A stretch of DNA of 57,414 bases from Lachnospiraceae bacterium (GTDB taxonomy: Bacteria; Bacillota; Clostridia; Lachnospirales; Lachnospiraceae), in NCBI GenBank assembly GCA_017622795.1, contig JAGAQI010000133.1:1-57414 (forward strand), written 5' to 3'. Positions 18,559-28,049 of the stretch are shown in pieces. Each line of letters starts with the position of its first letter. Positions within the stretch are counted from its first letter, which is position 1. The notes beneath the pieces were generated by a model, which was not told the origin of the DNA, did no database searches, and was given only the letters and a program-made list of their open reading frames with translations. The translations under genes were made by a program, and so were the position numbers.

Positions 18559-20550
18559 TTACTGTACGGTCTGTCCTAATAAGGATGCCAGAGAATTCTG
18601 CTGGCTCTGCAGCTTACTCATTGCGGTTTCCATTGCCGTAAACTGCTTGTAATACTTATCTTCCATTTCTTTAATTCTGTCTTCCATGGTATCCAGGTCT
18701 TTTTCATAACCCTTTAATAACTTGTTATACTGCTTGTCGTTATAGAAGGTTAATGCACTGCTGATTTCGGTTTTCGCACACTTTTCCGTCATGGTTTCAT
18801 ATAACTTACCGAATACATGTGTCAGTGTTTCCATTACCTGGTCCGGATCTTCTTCCAATGCTTTTTTCAAACGGTCGGTGTAAGTTGCATAGGTTGCATC
18901 GTCCTCATCGCCGTAAATATGTAATTTACCGTTTTCGGTATAATTACCGGTTACAATACCGTAAGAGGATAAGGAATAACTCTTTCCGGTTTCTTCATCT
19001 TTATAGGTGGCAGAAAGTGCCGTTCTCATACTGGAGAGAAGCGTTCCTAATGTATTGTCGCGACGTAACAGGGAACCTTTAATTTTATCTTCCCAGTTTT
19101 TGATATCGTCTTCTGTCATCTGCTCTTTCTGTTCATCGGTTAACGGATCATAACCTCTTGCAGAATCTGCATTGTACAGTTTATTCATCTCTTCAATGAG
19201 TTTATTGTATTCGGTTAATGCTTCCTTTACCAGATTGTAAGTGGAATCACTGTCCTTACCTACCGTAATCTGTACCGCATCATAAGAGTTCGGAACATCC
19301 TTGTTTTCCGTCGTTTTGGAAAGGTTTAAGGTAATTCCGTTTACGGTAAAGCTGTTGGAGGATTCGGTCATTACCGCACCGTCTAAAACAAATTCTGCAT
19401 CAGATGCCGCAATTTCTGTTCTTTTGCTGCCCAAGCCCATTGCTTCAAGACTTGCTGTAGCTGCGTCATCGCCCCAGTTTTCAACATCCACTCTGGTCAT
19501 ATGTGTTTGAATATTGTTTTCCACATTTACAAGTGTTGTTCTTGCGCTTTCAATTTCAGCAATTTCTTCTGCAGTATACTTATCCGGATTAATCTCAAGG
19601 CTTGCATCCTGCATCAACTTCTGAAGTTCTGCCTGCTTTACCGCTGCATCCTCTTTGCTTAAGCCATCATCAGCAACCATTTCTGCTGCCATTTTTTCTG
19701 CACGGCTGTCTTTAGCGATGGTAGTTAAATCATATACTGCCTTTTCCAGTTCAGAAGCTTTTTTGATGTCAAAGTCATCCTTTTTCACCGCTTCCACTGC
19801 TTTATCAATATCATCCGGATTTTCCATTGCTGCCTTAGAAAGCGTCTTTACTGCAGAATCATATAGTGCCTTTTCAGCCTTGTCCAAATAATCCAACGCA
19901 ACACGCTTGGTAACCTCATCCATACCGGTTACTGTTTTTCCGTCTGCAGATAACGTAAATGCATGCTCTGCTCCGCTTTCCTGGGAACTGATGAAAAATC
20001 TCTGCTGGTTTGTATCGAAATTTGCATTTACTCCGGCATCCTTACATGCTTCCAAAAAGTCATTAATGGTACTATCACTTTCTACCGTAAAGCTAACCTC
20101 TTTTTTCCCGTTTTCAGTGCCAATAGTAAGTGTAGCGCCTGTCTTTACACCGAGTTCGCTTAATTTTGATGTCTTGGAATAGTTTGCTTTTCCACCCTCG
20201 GAATTAGTTAACTGGGCTCCGGTTACATACTGGGAGCTGGCCAGCTTGTGGATTTCCAGCGTGTGGGTACCTACTGCTGCAGAAGAACCTGCTGTTGCGG
20301 TAACTGCACTTTCATCAGAGCTTTTTGCGGTTCTTGTCATATAAGAACTCTGCAAACGAAGCTTCGATGCAAACTTTGTATAAAAAGAATAAATTTTAGT
20401 ATTCAAACCGGACCACGCATCGTTTGTCCACTTGTTTAATGTAATTTTGTTTTCAATTTTTGTTGCCTTCAACTGTTGGCCGGACACCATTGCCTTTACG
20501 ATGCTGTCGGTATCCAGACCGGAAATCATACCGGATAATCCAATTCCCAT
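18559..20550 (-). CDS. fliD: Flagellar filament capping protein FliD
   Basis: Forms the cap at the filament tip and helps flagellin fold into the growing filament. Of 663 residues, the N terminus (GLSGMISGLDTDSIVKAMV) and the C terminus (coiled coil ending KYYKQFTAMETAMSKLQSQQNSLASLL) are typical. The central variable part is long: residues about 212-355 form a charged, Ala/Lys/Glu/Asp-rich segment that looks entirely helical, between beta-rich flanks. This probably lies on the exposed cap surface. It is preceded by flaG and followed by fliS. Confidence 0.96.
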   Translation of the reverse strand: MGIGLSGMISGLDTDSIVKAMVSGQQLKATKIENKITLNKWTNDAWSGLNTKIYSFYTKFASKLRLQSSYMTRTAKSSDESAVTATAGSSAAVGTHTLEIHKLASSQYVTGAQLTNSEGGKANYSKTSKLSELGVKTGATLTIGTENGKKEVSFTVESDSTINDFLEACKDAGVNANFDTNQQRFFISSQESGAEHAFTLSADGKTVTGMDEVTKRVALDYLDKAEKALYDSAVKTLSKAAMENPDDIDKAVEAVKKDDFDIKKASELEKAVYDLTTIAKDSRAEKMAAEMVADDGLSKEDAAVKQAELQKLMQDASLEINPDKYTAEEIAEIESARTTLVNVENNIQTHMTRVDVENWGDDAATASLEAMGLGSKRTEIAASDAEFVLDGAVMTESSNSFTVNGITLNLSKTTENKDVPNSYDAVQITVGKDSDSTYNLVKEALTEYNKLIEEMNKLYNADSARGYDPLTDEQKEQMTEDDIKNWEDKIKGSLLRRDNTLGTLLSSMRTALSATYKDEETGKSYSLSSYGIVTGNYTENGKLHIYGDEDDATYATYTDRLKKALEEDPDQVMETLTHVFGKLYETMTEKCAKTEISSALTFYNDKQYNKLLKGYEKDLDTMEDRIKEMEDKYYKQFTAMETAMSKLQSQQNSLASLLGQTVQ

Positions 20551-20634
20551 TTTTTCCTCACCTTCTGCCGAAAAATACTTTCCGGCTATCCTCCTTGATT
20601 TTAACTACTTCCTTGTGTTGTTTCTTAAAATATT

Positions 20635-21057
20635 TTATCTTCTTTCATCTACCAAGAGTCCGGAGAACTCCCAAATTCTTGCAAGCATGTCCAAGGTTTC
20701 CTCTGCAGGAATTTCCTTAATTGTTTCCTCTGTTGTCTGGTCAATTACTTTGATGGAGATACGGTTCGTATCCTCGTGATAAGAAAATTCACATCTTGTT
20801 TTACTTGGAACAATTTTCTGATTTACTTTATCCACTGCGTCTTTAATTTTGCTGGAAGCAACTTCTTCTTCCTTTTTGCCCTGATTTTCGGCATTCTTAG
20901 GTTCTGCAGAAACAGCTGCAGTCATTACCGCTGTAGTATCCGGTTTCTTCACTGTTTCCTCTGCTGCTTTCACCTGTACCTGTGGTGCTTTGCTTACATT
21001 TTTCACCACATCAACATAATTTCTGCTACCGGTTGCACCAATTGATTCCAATGCCAT
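20635..21057 (-). CDS. flaG: FlaG family flagellar protein
   Basis: A 140-residue FlaG. The conserved C-terminal half (FSYHEDTNRISIKVIDQTT, then IPAEETLDMLARIWEFSG, ending LLVDERR) matches the family; the N-terminal half is low-complexity and Ala/Glu/Lys-rich. FlaG affects filament length in some species. The ATG at 21057 is preceded by AAGGTG. It is the first gene of the flaG-fliD-fliS unit and has a sigma-28-type promoter and a structured leader upstream. Confidence 0.9.
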   Translation of the reverse strand: MALESIGATGSRNYVDVVKNVSKAPQVQVKAAEETVKKPDTTAVMTAAVSAEPKNAENQGKKEEEVASSKIKDAVDKVNQKIVPSKTRCEFSYHEDTNRISIKVIDQTTEETIKEIPAEETLDMLARIWEFSGLLVDERR

Positions 21058-21087
21058 AATTTTCACCTTGCCTTTCCATGACTAAAC

Positions 21088-21144
21088 CCATCCACCAAAC
21101 GTTTTCTTTCGTTTACTGTATGTATCAAAGTTCCCTCTTTGATA
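21088..21144 (-). promoter_or_regulatory. Structured flaG leader with CsrA-site-like GGA motifs
   Basis: The predicted leader carries an 8-bp hairpin (21123-21130 with 21137-21144) whose six-base loop on the RNA strand is AGGGAA, placing a GGA in an apical loop, the arrangement CsrA prefers. A second motif, GGTGGATGG (minus strand, 21088-21096), resembles the CsrA core RGGAUG. csrA lies immediately upstream. Prediction by eye only. Confidence 0.4.
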
Positions 21145-21166
21145 AAACAACATTCTCTTGCTTAAT

Positions 21167-21193
21167 ATATCGGATAAAACATAAAATTCCTTA
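21167..21193 (-). promoter_or_regulatory. Sigma-28 (SigD/FliA-type) promoter of flaG-fliD-fliS
   Basis: Minus strand TAAG-N15-TCCGATAT closely matches the sigma-28 consensus TAAA-N15-GCCGATAA. It lies just downstream of the csrA terminator and about 110 bases before flaG. The same -10 octamer occurs before flgM. Confidence 0.75.
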
Positions 21194-21202
21194 ATACTTT
21201 TA

Positions 21203-21233
21203 TAAAAAAAAAGAGAGATGACATACATCTCTC
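21203..21233 (-). terminator. Rho-independent terminator after csrA
   Basis: An 8-bp perfect stem (21213-21220 with 21226-21233) with a 5-base loop is followed on the minus strand by nine T residues. It ends the flgM-to-csrA transcript 9 bases after csrA. Confidence 0.93.
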
Positions 21234-21241
21234 CCATTTTC

Positions 21242-21460
21242 TTAAAATACCTTCTTTAAATCCTCCAGGGAAGCACCGCCTGCTACAGCTTCCTTATTTG
21301 CTTCCTGAATCTGAACGTAGATTTCTTTACGATAAATCGGTACGGATTTTGGTGCGTTAATGCCGATTTTTACCTGGTCACCTTTTACTTCCAGGATAGT
21401 GATTTCCACGTCATGACCCACCACGATGGATTCATTTGCTTTTCTGGACAATGCTAACAT
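21242..21460 (-). CDS. csrA: Carbon storage / flagellin translation regulator CsrA
   Basis: A 72-residue RNA-binding dimer that blocks ribosome binding on target mRNAs, flagellin in Bacillus. The sequence opens [15 protein letters not shown] and contains the RNA-contacting segment [17 protein letters not shown]. The fliW stop codon overlaps the csrA ribosome binding site AAGGAGG, so the pair is translationally linked. FliW sequesters CsrA in Bacillus, and the same partner switch is likely here. It is the last gene before a strong terminator. Confidence 0.97.
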   Translation of the reverse strand: MLALSRKANESIVVGHDVEITILEVKGDQVKIGINAPKSVPIYRKEIYVQIQEANKEAVAGGASLEDLKKVF

Positions 21461-21464
21461 CGGC

Positions 21465-21929
21465 CTACACCTCCTTATTTTCCTTCATTTTCTGAATGAC
21501 ATCATAAATATTATACTTCACCACATATTCCGGATTTTCCGCAATCACCTGGCAACCCTTCTTTGTATCTGCATTGATGATAATCGGAGCCTTTAAATTA
21601 GTTGTCATTTTTGTAATATCGGACGGAACAGTCAGTGTCAGGAAAATAGCGGTATTTTCCTCTGTAAGTTCCCCAAGCTTAGTTAACACTTCGTCTTCTA
21701 CAATTGGATTATAGTCGGTCATTACATAAAACGGACTAAGGGCAGGGAAAGCCACCATTGGCTCGTCTAAACTCTGCAACCAGGTTACGGTACCGCTGCT
21801 CTCCGATTCGTTGTTGTAAATCAAGGTAAACTTTTTCAGATACTCAAATCCGATCAGACCGTTATCGAAGGTAATAATCTTCTGGTCATCCACATCAATT
21901 TCGCCAAAATATCTTGTTTTAACTAACAT
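21465..21929 (-). CDS. fliW: Flagellar assembly factor FliW
   Basis: A 154-residue FliW that binds CsrA and also flagellin, releasing CsrA when flagellin accumulates. Family features are the N terminus [25 protein letters not shown] and the segment [17 protein letters not shown]. It lies between flgL and csrA, as in Bacillus. The gene gives the cell a switch between flagellin synthesis and export state. Confidence 0.97.
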   Translation of the reverse strand: MLVKTRYFGEIDVDDQKIITFDNGLIGFEYLKKFTLIYNNESESSGTVTWLQSLDEPMVAFPALSPFYVMTDYNPIVEDEVLTKLGELTEENTAIFLTLTVPSDITKMTTNLKAPIIINADTKKGCQVIAENPEYVVKYNIYDVIQKMKENKEV

Positions 21930-21965
21930 GATAATCCTCCTTTATTTTGCTCCTCTAAAAACTTT

Positions 21966-23468
21966 TTATAAGAAATCCAGCAGGGACGTCTGTACAAGTT
22001 TTGATGCTGCGGAAAGAGAAGAATTATATACCGTTTCCGCTGCAGAATATTTAATAATGGTATCTACCAAATCTGCATCCTCATTTTTGGAAAGCAGTTC
22101 TTCAAAATCCACCTGCTGATCAGAAAGCCGGCTCTCCGTCAGTTGGAGTCTTTTATATCGTCCGCCCAAATCTGCAGTGGCCACATTTAAAATTTCCTGT
22201 TCTTTTTCCGTTGTGGTAATGCCCCGCTGGAACGCTTCTGTCATCACTGCAGTTTTTAATGTAAATTCCGACTTTAACTGTTCCTTAATTTCTTCCAGCT
22301 TTTTACGTTGAGCATCGGAAATGGAGGCATCCTCCAGCATTTTATCAACTTCCGCCATGGAATCCTCCACAGCCTTTACGTCATTTACCGCATTGATGAT
22401 TTCGTCAATCATACGGCATATGCCGGTGGTAAATGCTTCCGAACCCTGAGTATTGATGGTAAGCTTCTGGTTAAAGTTTACTTCGTACTGGATTGGCTGG
22501 TCCTGCTTTGTATAAGTCACCGGCTCCTTTGCAGGATCGGCAGTATCGGTTACAGTACAATCAAAGTAATGTTCCGGGCGAAGGTCATTGATATCAAATT
22601 CATCCTTTACATATTCTGCCTTGATATCCGTAGCCGTACGCAAAGTTTCATACATATCCTTTGCCAGAATCAGCTCTCCGGTTTCCGGTATAAAGTGAAC
22701 CGTTCCTTCTGCCGGTTCATAAGCCCCGTCATCCAAAACAGATTTAGTCACAATCATCGGGGTTCTGTTTTCTGTTCCATCCAGTGTCACTTCATTACCT
22801 TCTTTGGTAGTATAGGAAAATCTGATGGAATCATCCTCTACTCCGGTATAAGAAAGCTTCATACGATATGCTTCTATCTTGGACGGTACCGTAGAATCCC
22901 ATGCTGCCGGATTGTCCGGGTCGTATTCTTCAATATCCACTTCATTCACAATCTTTGAAATACGGTCAATACTTTCCGACTCTAACGGTTCGGTAATTTC
23001 ATATTGCAAATTTGTAGTTGCCTCATTAAATACCAGACTGGTGTCTGTTTTGTATCCGCTAAACACATAACGGCCCGCATAGTTGGTATTACCCTCCTGA
23101 TACAGCTGTCCGCGCAATTGCTCTAAATTAGTGGCAATTGCATTACGGTCTTCTGCCGTCGGATAATCATTTGCCCCCTGATTACAGTAGGTATTCATGG
23201 AAGTAATAATACCGTTCACCGTATTTAAAGCACTTTCGGTAACATCCATCCATGCCAGGGCATCCGGAATATTCTTCTCGTAGTACTGGTTCAGTTCCGA
23301 TAAATTTGTACGGAACTTTAACGCACGCACTGCCACAATTGGATCATCCGAAGGCTTTGTAATTTTTTTACCGCTGGAATACTGCTGTTCTAAATTACTC
23401 AACAAATTTTTATTATTGTTGATGTTATAGAGCGCATTATTCGTCATCATTTTGTTAGTAATACGCAT
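21966..23468 (-). CDS. flgL: Flagellar hook-associated protein 3 (FlgL)
   Basis: Second hook-filament junction protein, joining FlgK to the flagellin filament. The 500-residue protein has flagellin-like N- and C-terminal helical ends (MRITNKMMTNNALYNINNN; C terminus DLVDTIIKYSAAETVYNSSLSAASK) and a large beta-rich variable centre, longer than the ~300 residues of Bacillus FlgL. GGAGGACAGG precedes the ATG. It follows the second flgK by 23 bases. Confidence 0.95.
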   Translation of the reverse strand: MRITNKMMTNNALYNINNNKNLLSNLEQQYSSGKKITKPSDDPIVAVRALKFRTNLSELNQYYEKNIPDALAWMDVTESALNTVNGIITSMNTYCNQGANDYPTAEDRNAIATNLEQLRGQLYQEGNTNYAGRYVFSGYKTDTSLVFNEATTNLQYEITEPLESESIDRISKIVNEVDIEEYDPDNPAAWDSTVPSKIEAYRMKLSYTGVEDDSIRFSYTTKEGNEVTLDGTENRTPMIVTKSVLDDGAYEPAEGTVHFIPETGELILAKDMYETLRTATDIKAEYVKDEFDINDLRPEHYFDCTVTDTADPAKEPVTYTKQDQPIQYEVNFNQKLTINTQGSEAFTTGICRMIDEIINAVNDVKAVEDSMAEVDKMLEDASISDAQRKKLEEIKEQLKSEFTLKTAVMTEAFQRGITTTEKEQEILNVATADLGGRYKRLQLTESRLSDQQVDFEELLSKNEDADLVDTIIKYSAAETVYNSSLSAASKLVQTSLLDFL

Positions 23469-23491
23469 ATCCTGTCCTCCATATCAGCCTG

Positions 23492-25312
23492 TTACTGAAC
23501 AGTATTGATAAGTGTATCATACGTTTCGCTCATAACTGCAATTACCTTAGCAGCAAGATTATATGCCTCCTGGTACTTTGCAAGATTCATTGCTTCTTCA
23601 TCAATGTCTACACCGGCAACCGACAACCGCTGGCTGGTAACTGCCTGTACAATATTTTCCTGACTTTCCGCAAAATTCAGGGAAGCTTTGGTATCTACAC
23701 CAACCTCACCAACCAAAGTCTGTAAAAATGCTGCCGGGTCACCCTGTTTAAACATAGACACATCGCTCTTTAAAGCAAGAAGCTTATTAGCTATATCGGC
23801 ATTTCCGATGCCGTTTGTAATATCTGATGCCGCAGAAATTGCAGATGGATTATACTGAATGGTTTCATTCACCGTAAAATTAGCTGCAGTCACCATATAA
23901 TACGGAACCTCTGTTTGAAGCGGGTCAGAATCAAAATCGGACATCGTCACATTTTCTTCTCCTTTGGCTCCGAAACTGTTTAAATTGTACTGCTCCGCAG
24001 TCATAGGATTTACCGCCGCAAAGAAATTCACACCGGTATCCCCGTTTAAGTTCTGGCCGGAAGCATGCACCTCATTAAACTCCTGCGCAAATACACGGAT
24101 AAACTCATTTAACTGGGCATGATAATATGGAATTCCCTTGTAATCCATGGTTGTACCGATAGAAACCTTCGTTCCTTCCGGATACTGGCGCCTTGCTTCA
24201 TCCTTCAGCTCAAAGGTATAGCTGTAGGTACCGTCCTCATTGGCCGTCACCGTAAAAGAGGTGTACGCATATTCACCGTTCCCGATTGTAATTTTTCCTT
24301 CCGGAGGAATATTTAAATCCTTCAGGTTGTTAATATTAGTATTGATAATGGTAATTTCCGTAGCACCGTCGTCTACTTCTTCCGCATATCCCTGAAGGTT
24401 TTCTTCATTGTTACCGTCCCTTACTTCAAATAACGCTTTTAACGTTCCTTTCAGAGTTGCACTTTCCGCATTCAGTTTTTCTCCGTTATCCCAGTAAACA
24501 TCATATAAGCCATCCACATCACACTGGCTCATATTTTCTGTTCTCGGAATCACTTCCAGACTTCTTGCTTCGTAATTATCTACTAAAACCTGCCCGTCCA
24601 GGCGGACAATATATTCTGTCATACCAACAGTACCGATTTCGCGTTCTGTTACGGTAACATTGACAATTTCAGATAATTCGTCAATGAGATTTGCTCTCTG
24701 GTCACGGAGGTCATTGGCATTTTCTCCGCCAATCTCCACTGTGTTAATTTGCTTTGTTAAGGTTGCCACCTGGGTAGCCAGGGAATTAATTCTGGATACC
24801 TGGTTTTTCACCTCATAATTACACTCTGTCTGTACCTGGTCAAGGTTGGTAGACAAAGAATTAAAGTACTCACACATGCTCATGGCATAGTTAGACACCT
24901 GGGTTCTGACCGTTAAATTTGCAGGATCCTTGGCAAGTTCCTGCAGGGAATCATACATACTGTCGAAGGTAGTGGTAAAACCCTCCAGTTCAATTTCATT
25001 CAAATAAGACTGTACCTCATTCATGAAATAGCTTCTGGTGTCGTACATACCAAGTAAAGCATTGTTAGAGCGGTATTTTTCATCATAATACTGGCTGCGC
25101 ATCTGCGTAATCTCATTAATTGCAACACCGCTTCCCAACATTCCGTAGCGGTTGTTGGTAGACAGCGGAGTATCCGCAGACTGTTTAATTACCTGTCTGG
25201 AATAGCCTTCTGTTTCAATATTCGCAACATTATGGGCCGTAATATTCAAACCGGATTTTGCTGCATATAAGCCGGTAGTTCCGATATTCAGACCAAAAAA
25301 TGTATTTGCCAT
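23492..25312 (-). CDS. flgK: Flagellar hook-associated protein 1 (FlgK), second copy
   Basis: First junction protein between hook and filament. The 606-residue protein has the rod/hook-family N terminus (GLNIGTTGLYAAKSGLNITAHNVANIETEGYSRQ) and C terminus (VDIDEEAMNLAKYQEAYNLAAKVIAVMSETYDTL). It is a paralogue of the preceding FlgK, with clear differences in the central domain. The two genes are adjacent and in the same orientation. Whether both enter the same filament or only one is used cannot be told here. AGGAGA precedes the ATG. Confidence 0.93.
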   Translation of the reverse strand: MANTFFGLNIGTTGLYAAKSGLNITAHNVANIETEGYSRQVIKQSADTPLSTNNRYGMLGSGVAINEITQMRSQYYDEKYRSNNALLGMYDTRSYFMNEVQSYLNEIELEGFTTTFDSMYDSLQELAKDPANLTVRTQVSNYAMSMCEYFNSLSTNLDQVQTECNYEVKNQVSRINSLATQVATLTKQINTVEIGGENANDLRDQRANLIDELSEIVNVTVTEREIGTVGMTEYIVRLDGQVLVDNYEARSLEVIPRTENMSQCDVDGLYDVYWDNGEKLNAESATLKGTLKALFEVRDGNNEENLQGYAEEVDDGATEITIINTNINNLKDLNIPPEGKITIGNGEYAYTSFTVTANEDGTYSYTFELKDEARRQYPEGTKVSIGTTMDYKGIPYYHAQLNEFIRVFAQEFNEVHASGQNLNGDTGVNFFAAVNPMTAEQYNLNSFGAKGEENVTMSDFDSDPLQTEVPYYMVTAANFTVNETIQYNPSAISAASDITNGIGNADIANKLLALKSDVSMFKQGDPAAFLQTLVGEVGVDTKASLNFAESQENIVQAVTSQRLSVAGVDIDEEAMNLAKYQEAYNLAAKVIAVMSETYDTLINTVQ

Positions 25313-25329
25313 AAAATTCTCCTAACTGT

Positions 25330-27105
25330 TTATCCGAGAGAGTTCAACAGATGCTCTAACATCTGGCTGACTACGTTAATGTATCTTGCTGATGCATTGT
25401 ATGCCTGCTGGAAACGTATCATGTTCGTCAGTTCCTCATCGGAAGAAACCGCTGTAACCGATAATCTTTGATTATCCACGCTGTTTACCAGTGTTTCCTG
25501 ACCCTGGTAAATATTACGGAACTTTTCACCTCTGGTTGCCAACGCACCAATCATCTCTGTATAATATTCGTTAAAATTGTGAGCTTTGTATTCATTTGGT
25601 GTTAATGTAGAAAACGGCTCCTGCCATTCCGACATAAGTTCATTACAAATTTCTACTGCATAATCTCCGGTTCCGTCATTAGAAGACAGCGGGATCAGGG
25701 ATGGATCCTTCATAATATTCGGATTCACTTCAATTTCACCAAGAGTAAACAAGCTATAGTTATTGGAGGCATCTTCTTCATTGTACTTCCATACCTCCAC
25801 CTCCTGGAATACTCCGTCCACTTCAATGATTGCTGTGGTTTTTTCGTAGCGTTCCATGGATTTACGGTTGAATAACGCTTCACCCGGCGTATTGTATTCA
25901 TCCATACCGACCGGTGCATTTTCTTCATCAAAGATAAGAATCTTTTCGCCCTCAGAAGTGATTACTTCTTTATTCGGACAAAGAATATCATTAATCGTGG
26001 TAACGATTCCGTGAATCAGCTGGTCAAATTCTGCCTGGACACATACGATGGCAGAAGCTTCAATTTCCATATTGAAAATCTCCACTTCTTTCTCATATTC
26101 CCGATAAGCCTCTTCATAATCGTCTTTATAAAAGTATCCGGATTCATCCGTAAACTCTGCCTTATCCGGTTCCTTTGGTATATGGGTATGTTTACCGACC
26201 TTGTCACCGCGCACCAGCAATAATCCCTTTAAAGAACCCAAATCTGTATTTGCTTCAGAACTTGGCAGCGGATTAAAATTATATACCGGTACATCACCGA
26301 AGGACGGCCAATAAGGTTCAATCATTCCGGTATCATTCTCTAACAGTCTGGTGTCCATTTTATAAACAATGTCCTCGGAAACCAGCATCTGATTTTCAAA
26401 AAGTACGGTTACCACGCCGTTGGCATGTTCTTTATATGAAATATCTCCCAAACCGCCTAATTCATCCAGCAAAAGATTTCTCTGATCACGGAAATCATTG
26501 GCATGTTCCATGCCACTGGCTTCATATTTTTGTATTTCGCCGTTTAAGCGTTTAATTTCATCTGCAATTTCATTGATACGGTCTACCGTATTCCTGATAT
26601 TAGAATTTAAGCTTAACTGATACTCTTTTATCTGGGTATATACGGTTTCTGCACGTTCAATGAAGCTGACCGCCGTTTGAATGAAGCTGGAACGGGTTAC
26701 AATACTGTCCGGCTCCTTACAAAGTTCCTGCATCGCTGTCCAAAGGTCTTCCACGGAATCCTGGAAAGCAACGCCTTCCGTTTCACCCAAAATTTCTTCC
26801 ATTTCGGTAGCACATTCATACTGGGCTTCATAAAATTTTTGTCTGCCCAATTCCTGACGATAGGATTTATCTAAAAAATTGTCTCTCACCTGAGTAATGG
26901 CCGCTGCCGCAGCACCATGGCCGATTTGCAGATAAGAAACATGATTGGTTCCGATATTCGTGTAGAAGGAGTCTGTCTGCAACGTTTGCTGACGGACATA
27001 ACCTTCTGTTTCCAAATTGGAGAGATTGTGTGCCGTAGTATTTAAACCACGCTGACTGACCTGTAATCCGGAAACTCCGGTATATAAACTACCCATTAAG
27101 CCCAT
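25330..27105 (-). CDS. flgK: Flagellar hook-associated protein 1 (FlgK), first copy
   Basis: A 591-residue FlgK paralogue. N terminus LMGSLYTGVSGLQVSQRGLN, then TTAHNLSNLETEGYVRQ; C terminus VDNQRLSVTAVSSDEELTNMIRFQQAYNASARY. The central domain contains a proline/acidic segment (about residues 310-350) not seen in the second copy. The start at 27105 follows AAAGGAGG; the reading frame extends 22 codons upstream, where it would overlap the flgN-side sequence and lacks a site. It follows flgN by 75 bases. Confidence 0.93.
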   Translation of the reverse strand: MGLMGSLYTGVSGLQVSQRGLNTTAHNLSNLETEGYVRQQTLQTDSFYTNIGTNHVSYLQIGHGAAAAAITQVRDNFLDKSYRQELGRQKFYEAQYECATEMEEILGETEGVAFQDSVEDLWTAMQELCKEPDSIVTRSSFIQTAVSFIERAETVYTQIKEYQLSLNSNIRNTVDRINEIADEIKRLNGEIQKYEASGMEHANDFRDQRNLLLDELGGLGDISYKEHANGVVTVLFENQMLVSEDIVYKMDTRLLENDTGMIEPYWPSFGDVPVYNFNPLPSSEANTDLGSLKGLLLVRGDKVGKHTHIPKEPDKAEFTDESGYFYKDDYEEAYREYEKEVEIFNMEIEASAIVCVQAEFDQLIHGIVTTINDILCPNKEVITSEGEKILIFDEENAPVGMDEYNTPGEALFNRKSMERYEKTTAIIEVDGVFQEVEVWKYNEEDASNNYSLFTLGEIEVNPNIMKDPSLIPLSSNDGTGDYAVEICNELMSEWQEPFSTLTPNEYKAHNFNEYYTEMIGALATRGEKFRNIYQGQETLVNSVDNQRLSVTAVSSDEELTNMIRFQQAYNASARYINVVSQMLEHLLNSLG

Positions 27106-27180
27106 AGCACAATCCTCCTTTCTTTCTCTTCTTTTCCCTAAAACGAGAATCAGACAGAGCTGTCCCTGCAAATATCGCGT

Positions 27181-27693
27181 TTACTGCTTTGCATCAAACA
27201 TCCCTGTCTGAGAAGCGGTCATATCCCACTGACCGGCATTCCTTGTATAATTATTTCCAGGTACGATCCTTGTACTCTGGAGCAGATTCATATTGTATGA
27301 AATCATTTCTAGCGACTGTTCGATTAGATTTCTGTTGTGGCCATTCACTTCTGATAAACGCTTTAACAGTGTTTTCAACTCCGTGTGAATTTCTGCCAAT
27401 GTCTGTTGCTCCTGCGGCTGACGGTCTAACAACTGAATCAGGTTGGGCAAGGTCAGATCCGGGACCTTTTTGTTTAACACCACCCCGATGTTGTTCATGA
27501 TTTCAGCACGCTTTTGTTCCAAACCGCTGATTTTTCCGATCGCAGACTGCTCAAACTCGGTAATTTCCTGAACCTGTTTCAGGTCATTGGCAATAATTGC
27601 CTGAGTCTTTCTTTCTACTACCGGCAGCAGCTCCTGATATGCCTCCTGCTCCTTGCGGAGAGTGGCTATCAGTTCTTGCATTAAGCTTGCCAT
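27181..27693 (-). CDS. flgN: Flagellar export chaperone FlgN
   Basis: A 170-residue helical protein that carries the hook-associated proteins FlgK and FlgL to the export gate. The pattern MASLMQELIATLRKEQEAYQ and the coiled helical middle match FlgN, and the position between flgM and flgK is the usual one. The C-terminal tail (SQTGMFDAKQ) is of the type seen in Gram-positive FlgN. The ribosome binding site is GAGGCGGGG. Confidence 0.9.
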   Translation of the reverse strand: MASLMQELIATLRKEQEAYQELLPVVERKTQAIIANDLKQVQEITEFEQSAIGKISGLEQKRAEIMNNIGVVLNKKVPDLTLPNLIQLLDRQPQEQQTLAEIHTELKTLLKRLSEVNGHNRNLIEQSLEMISYNMNLLQSTRIVPGNNYTRNAGQWDMTASQTGMFDAKQ

Positions 27694-27711
27694 AGCGCTA
27701 ATCCCCGCCTC

Positions 27712-27981
27712 TTATAAAGTAAATCCATTCAGTAACTTGTCTGCCAGCGCGGACATTGGTACATTGTAAGTGCCGTTTTCCATACTGGTTTTTAATTCCT
27801 GGATTTTCTCAGTGCGGACATCCTCTGCCTGGGCAACTGCCTGCTTTGCGATCTGAAGGTCTCTGCCGAAGGAAGAAATTTCGACAGAATCTTTAGAGTA
27901 GCTCTTTGGCTTCTCTGTCGTTTTTCTTGTGCTGTTTAACTGATACAGCTGGGTAATTTCCGGCATAGCATCAATACGCAT
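27712..27981 (-). CDS. flgM: Anti-sigma-28 factor FlgM
   Basis: An 89-residue FlgM that holds the flagellar sigma factor inactive until hook completion. The C-terminal sigma-binding region is visible (VEISSFGRDLQIAKQAV, then IQELKTSMENGTYNVPMSALADKLL). I placed the start at the ATG at 27981; a possible ATG four codons earlier has no spaced site. It is the first gene of the late flagellar run and is preceded by a sigma-28-type promoter, so it should be under its own target's control. Confidence 0.9.
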   Translation of the reverse strand: MRIDAMPEITQLYQLNSTRKTTEKPKSYSKDSVEISSFGRDLQIAKQAVAQAEDVRTEKIQELKTSMENGTYNVPMSALADKLLNGFTL

Positions 27982-28049
27982 TTTTCTCACCATCCTATTC
28001 TTAAACCTGTGAACAAAATCTGGTTTTGTTCTTAATGCTTACATACTAA

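Noticed and set aside
22308-22958. 216-codon open frame antisense to flgL
   Set aside because: It runs fully inside a well-supported gene on the other strand, shows no family similarity and has Cys/Ile/Arg-rich composition typical of antisense frames.
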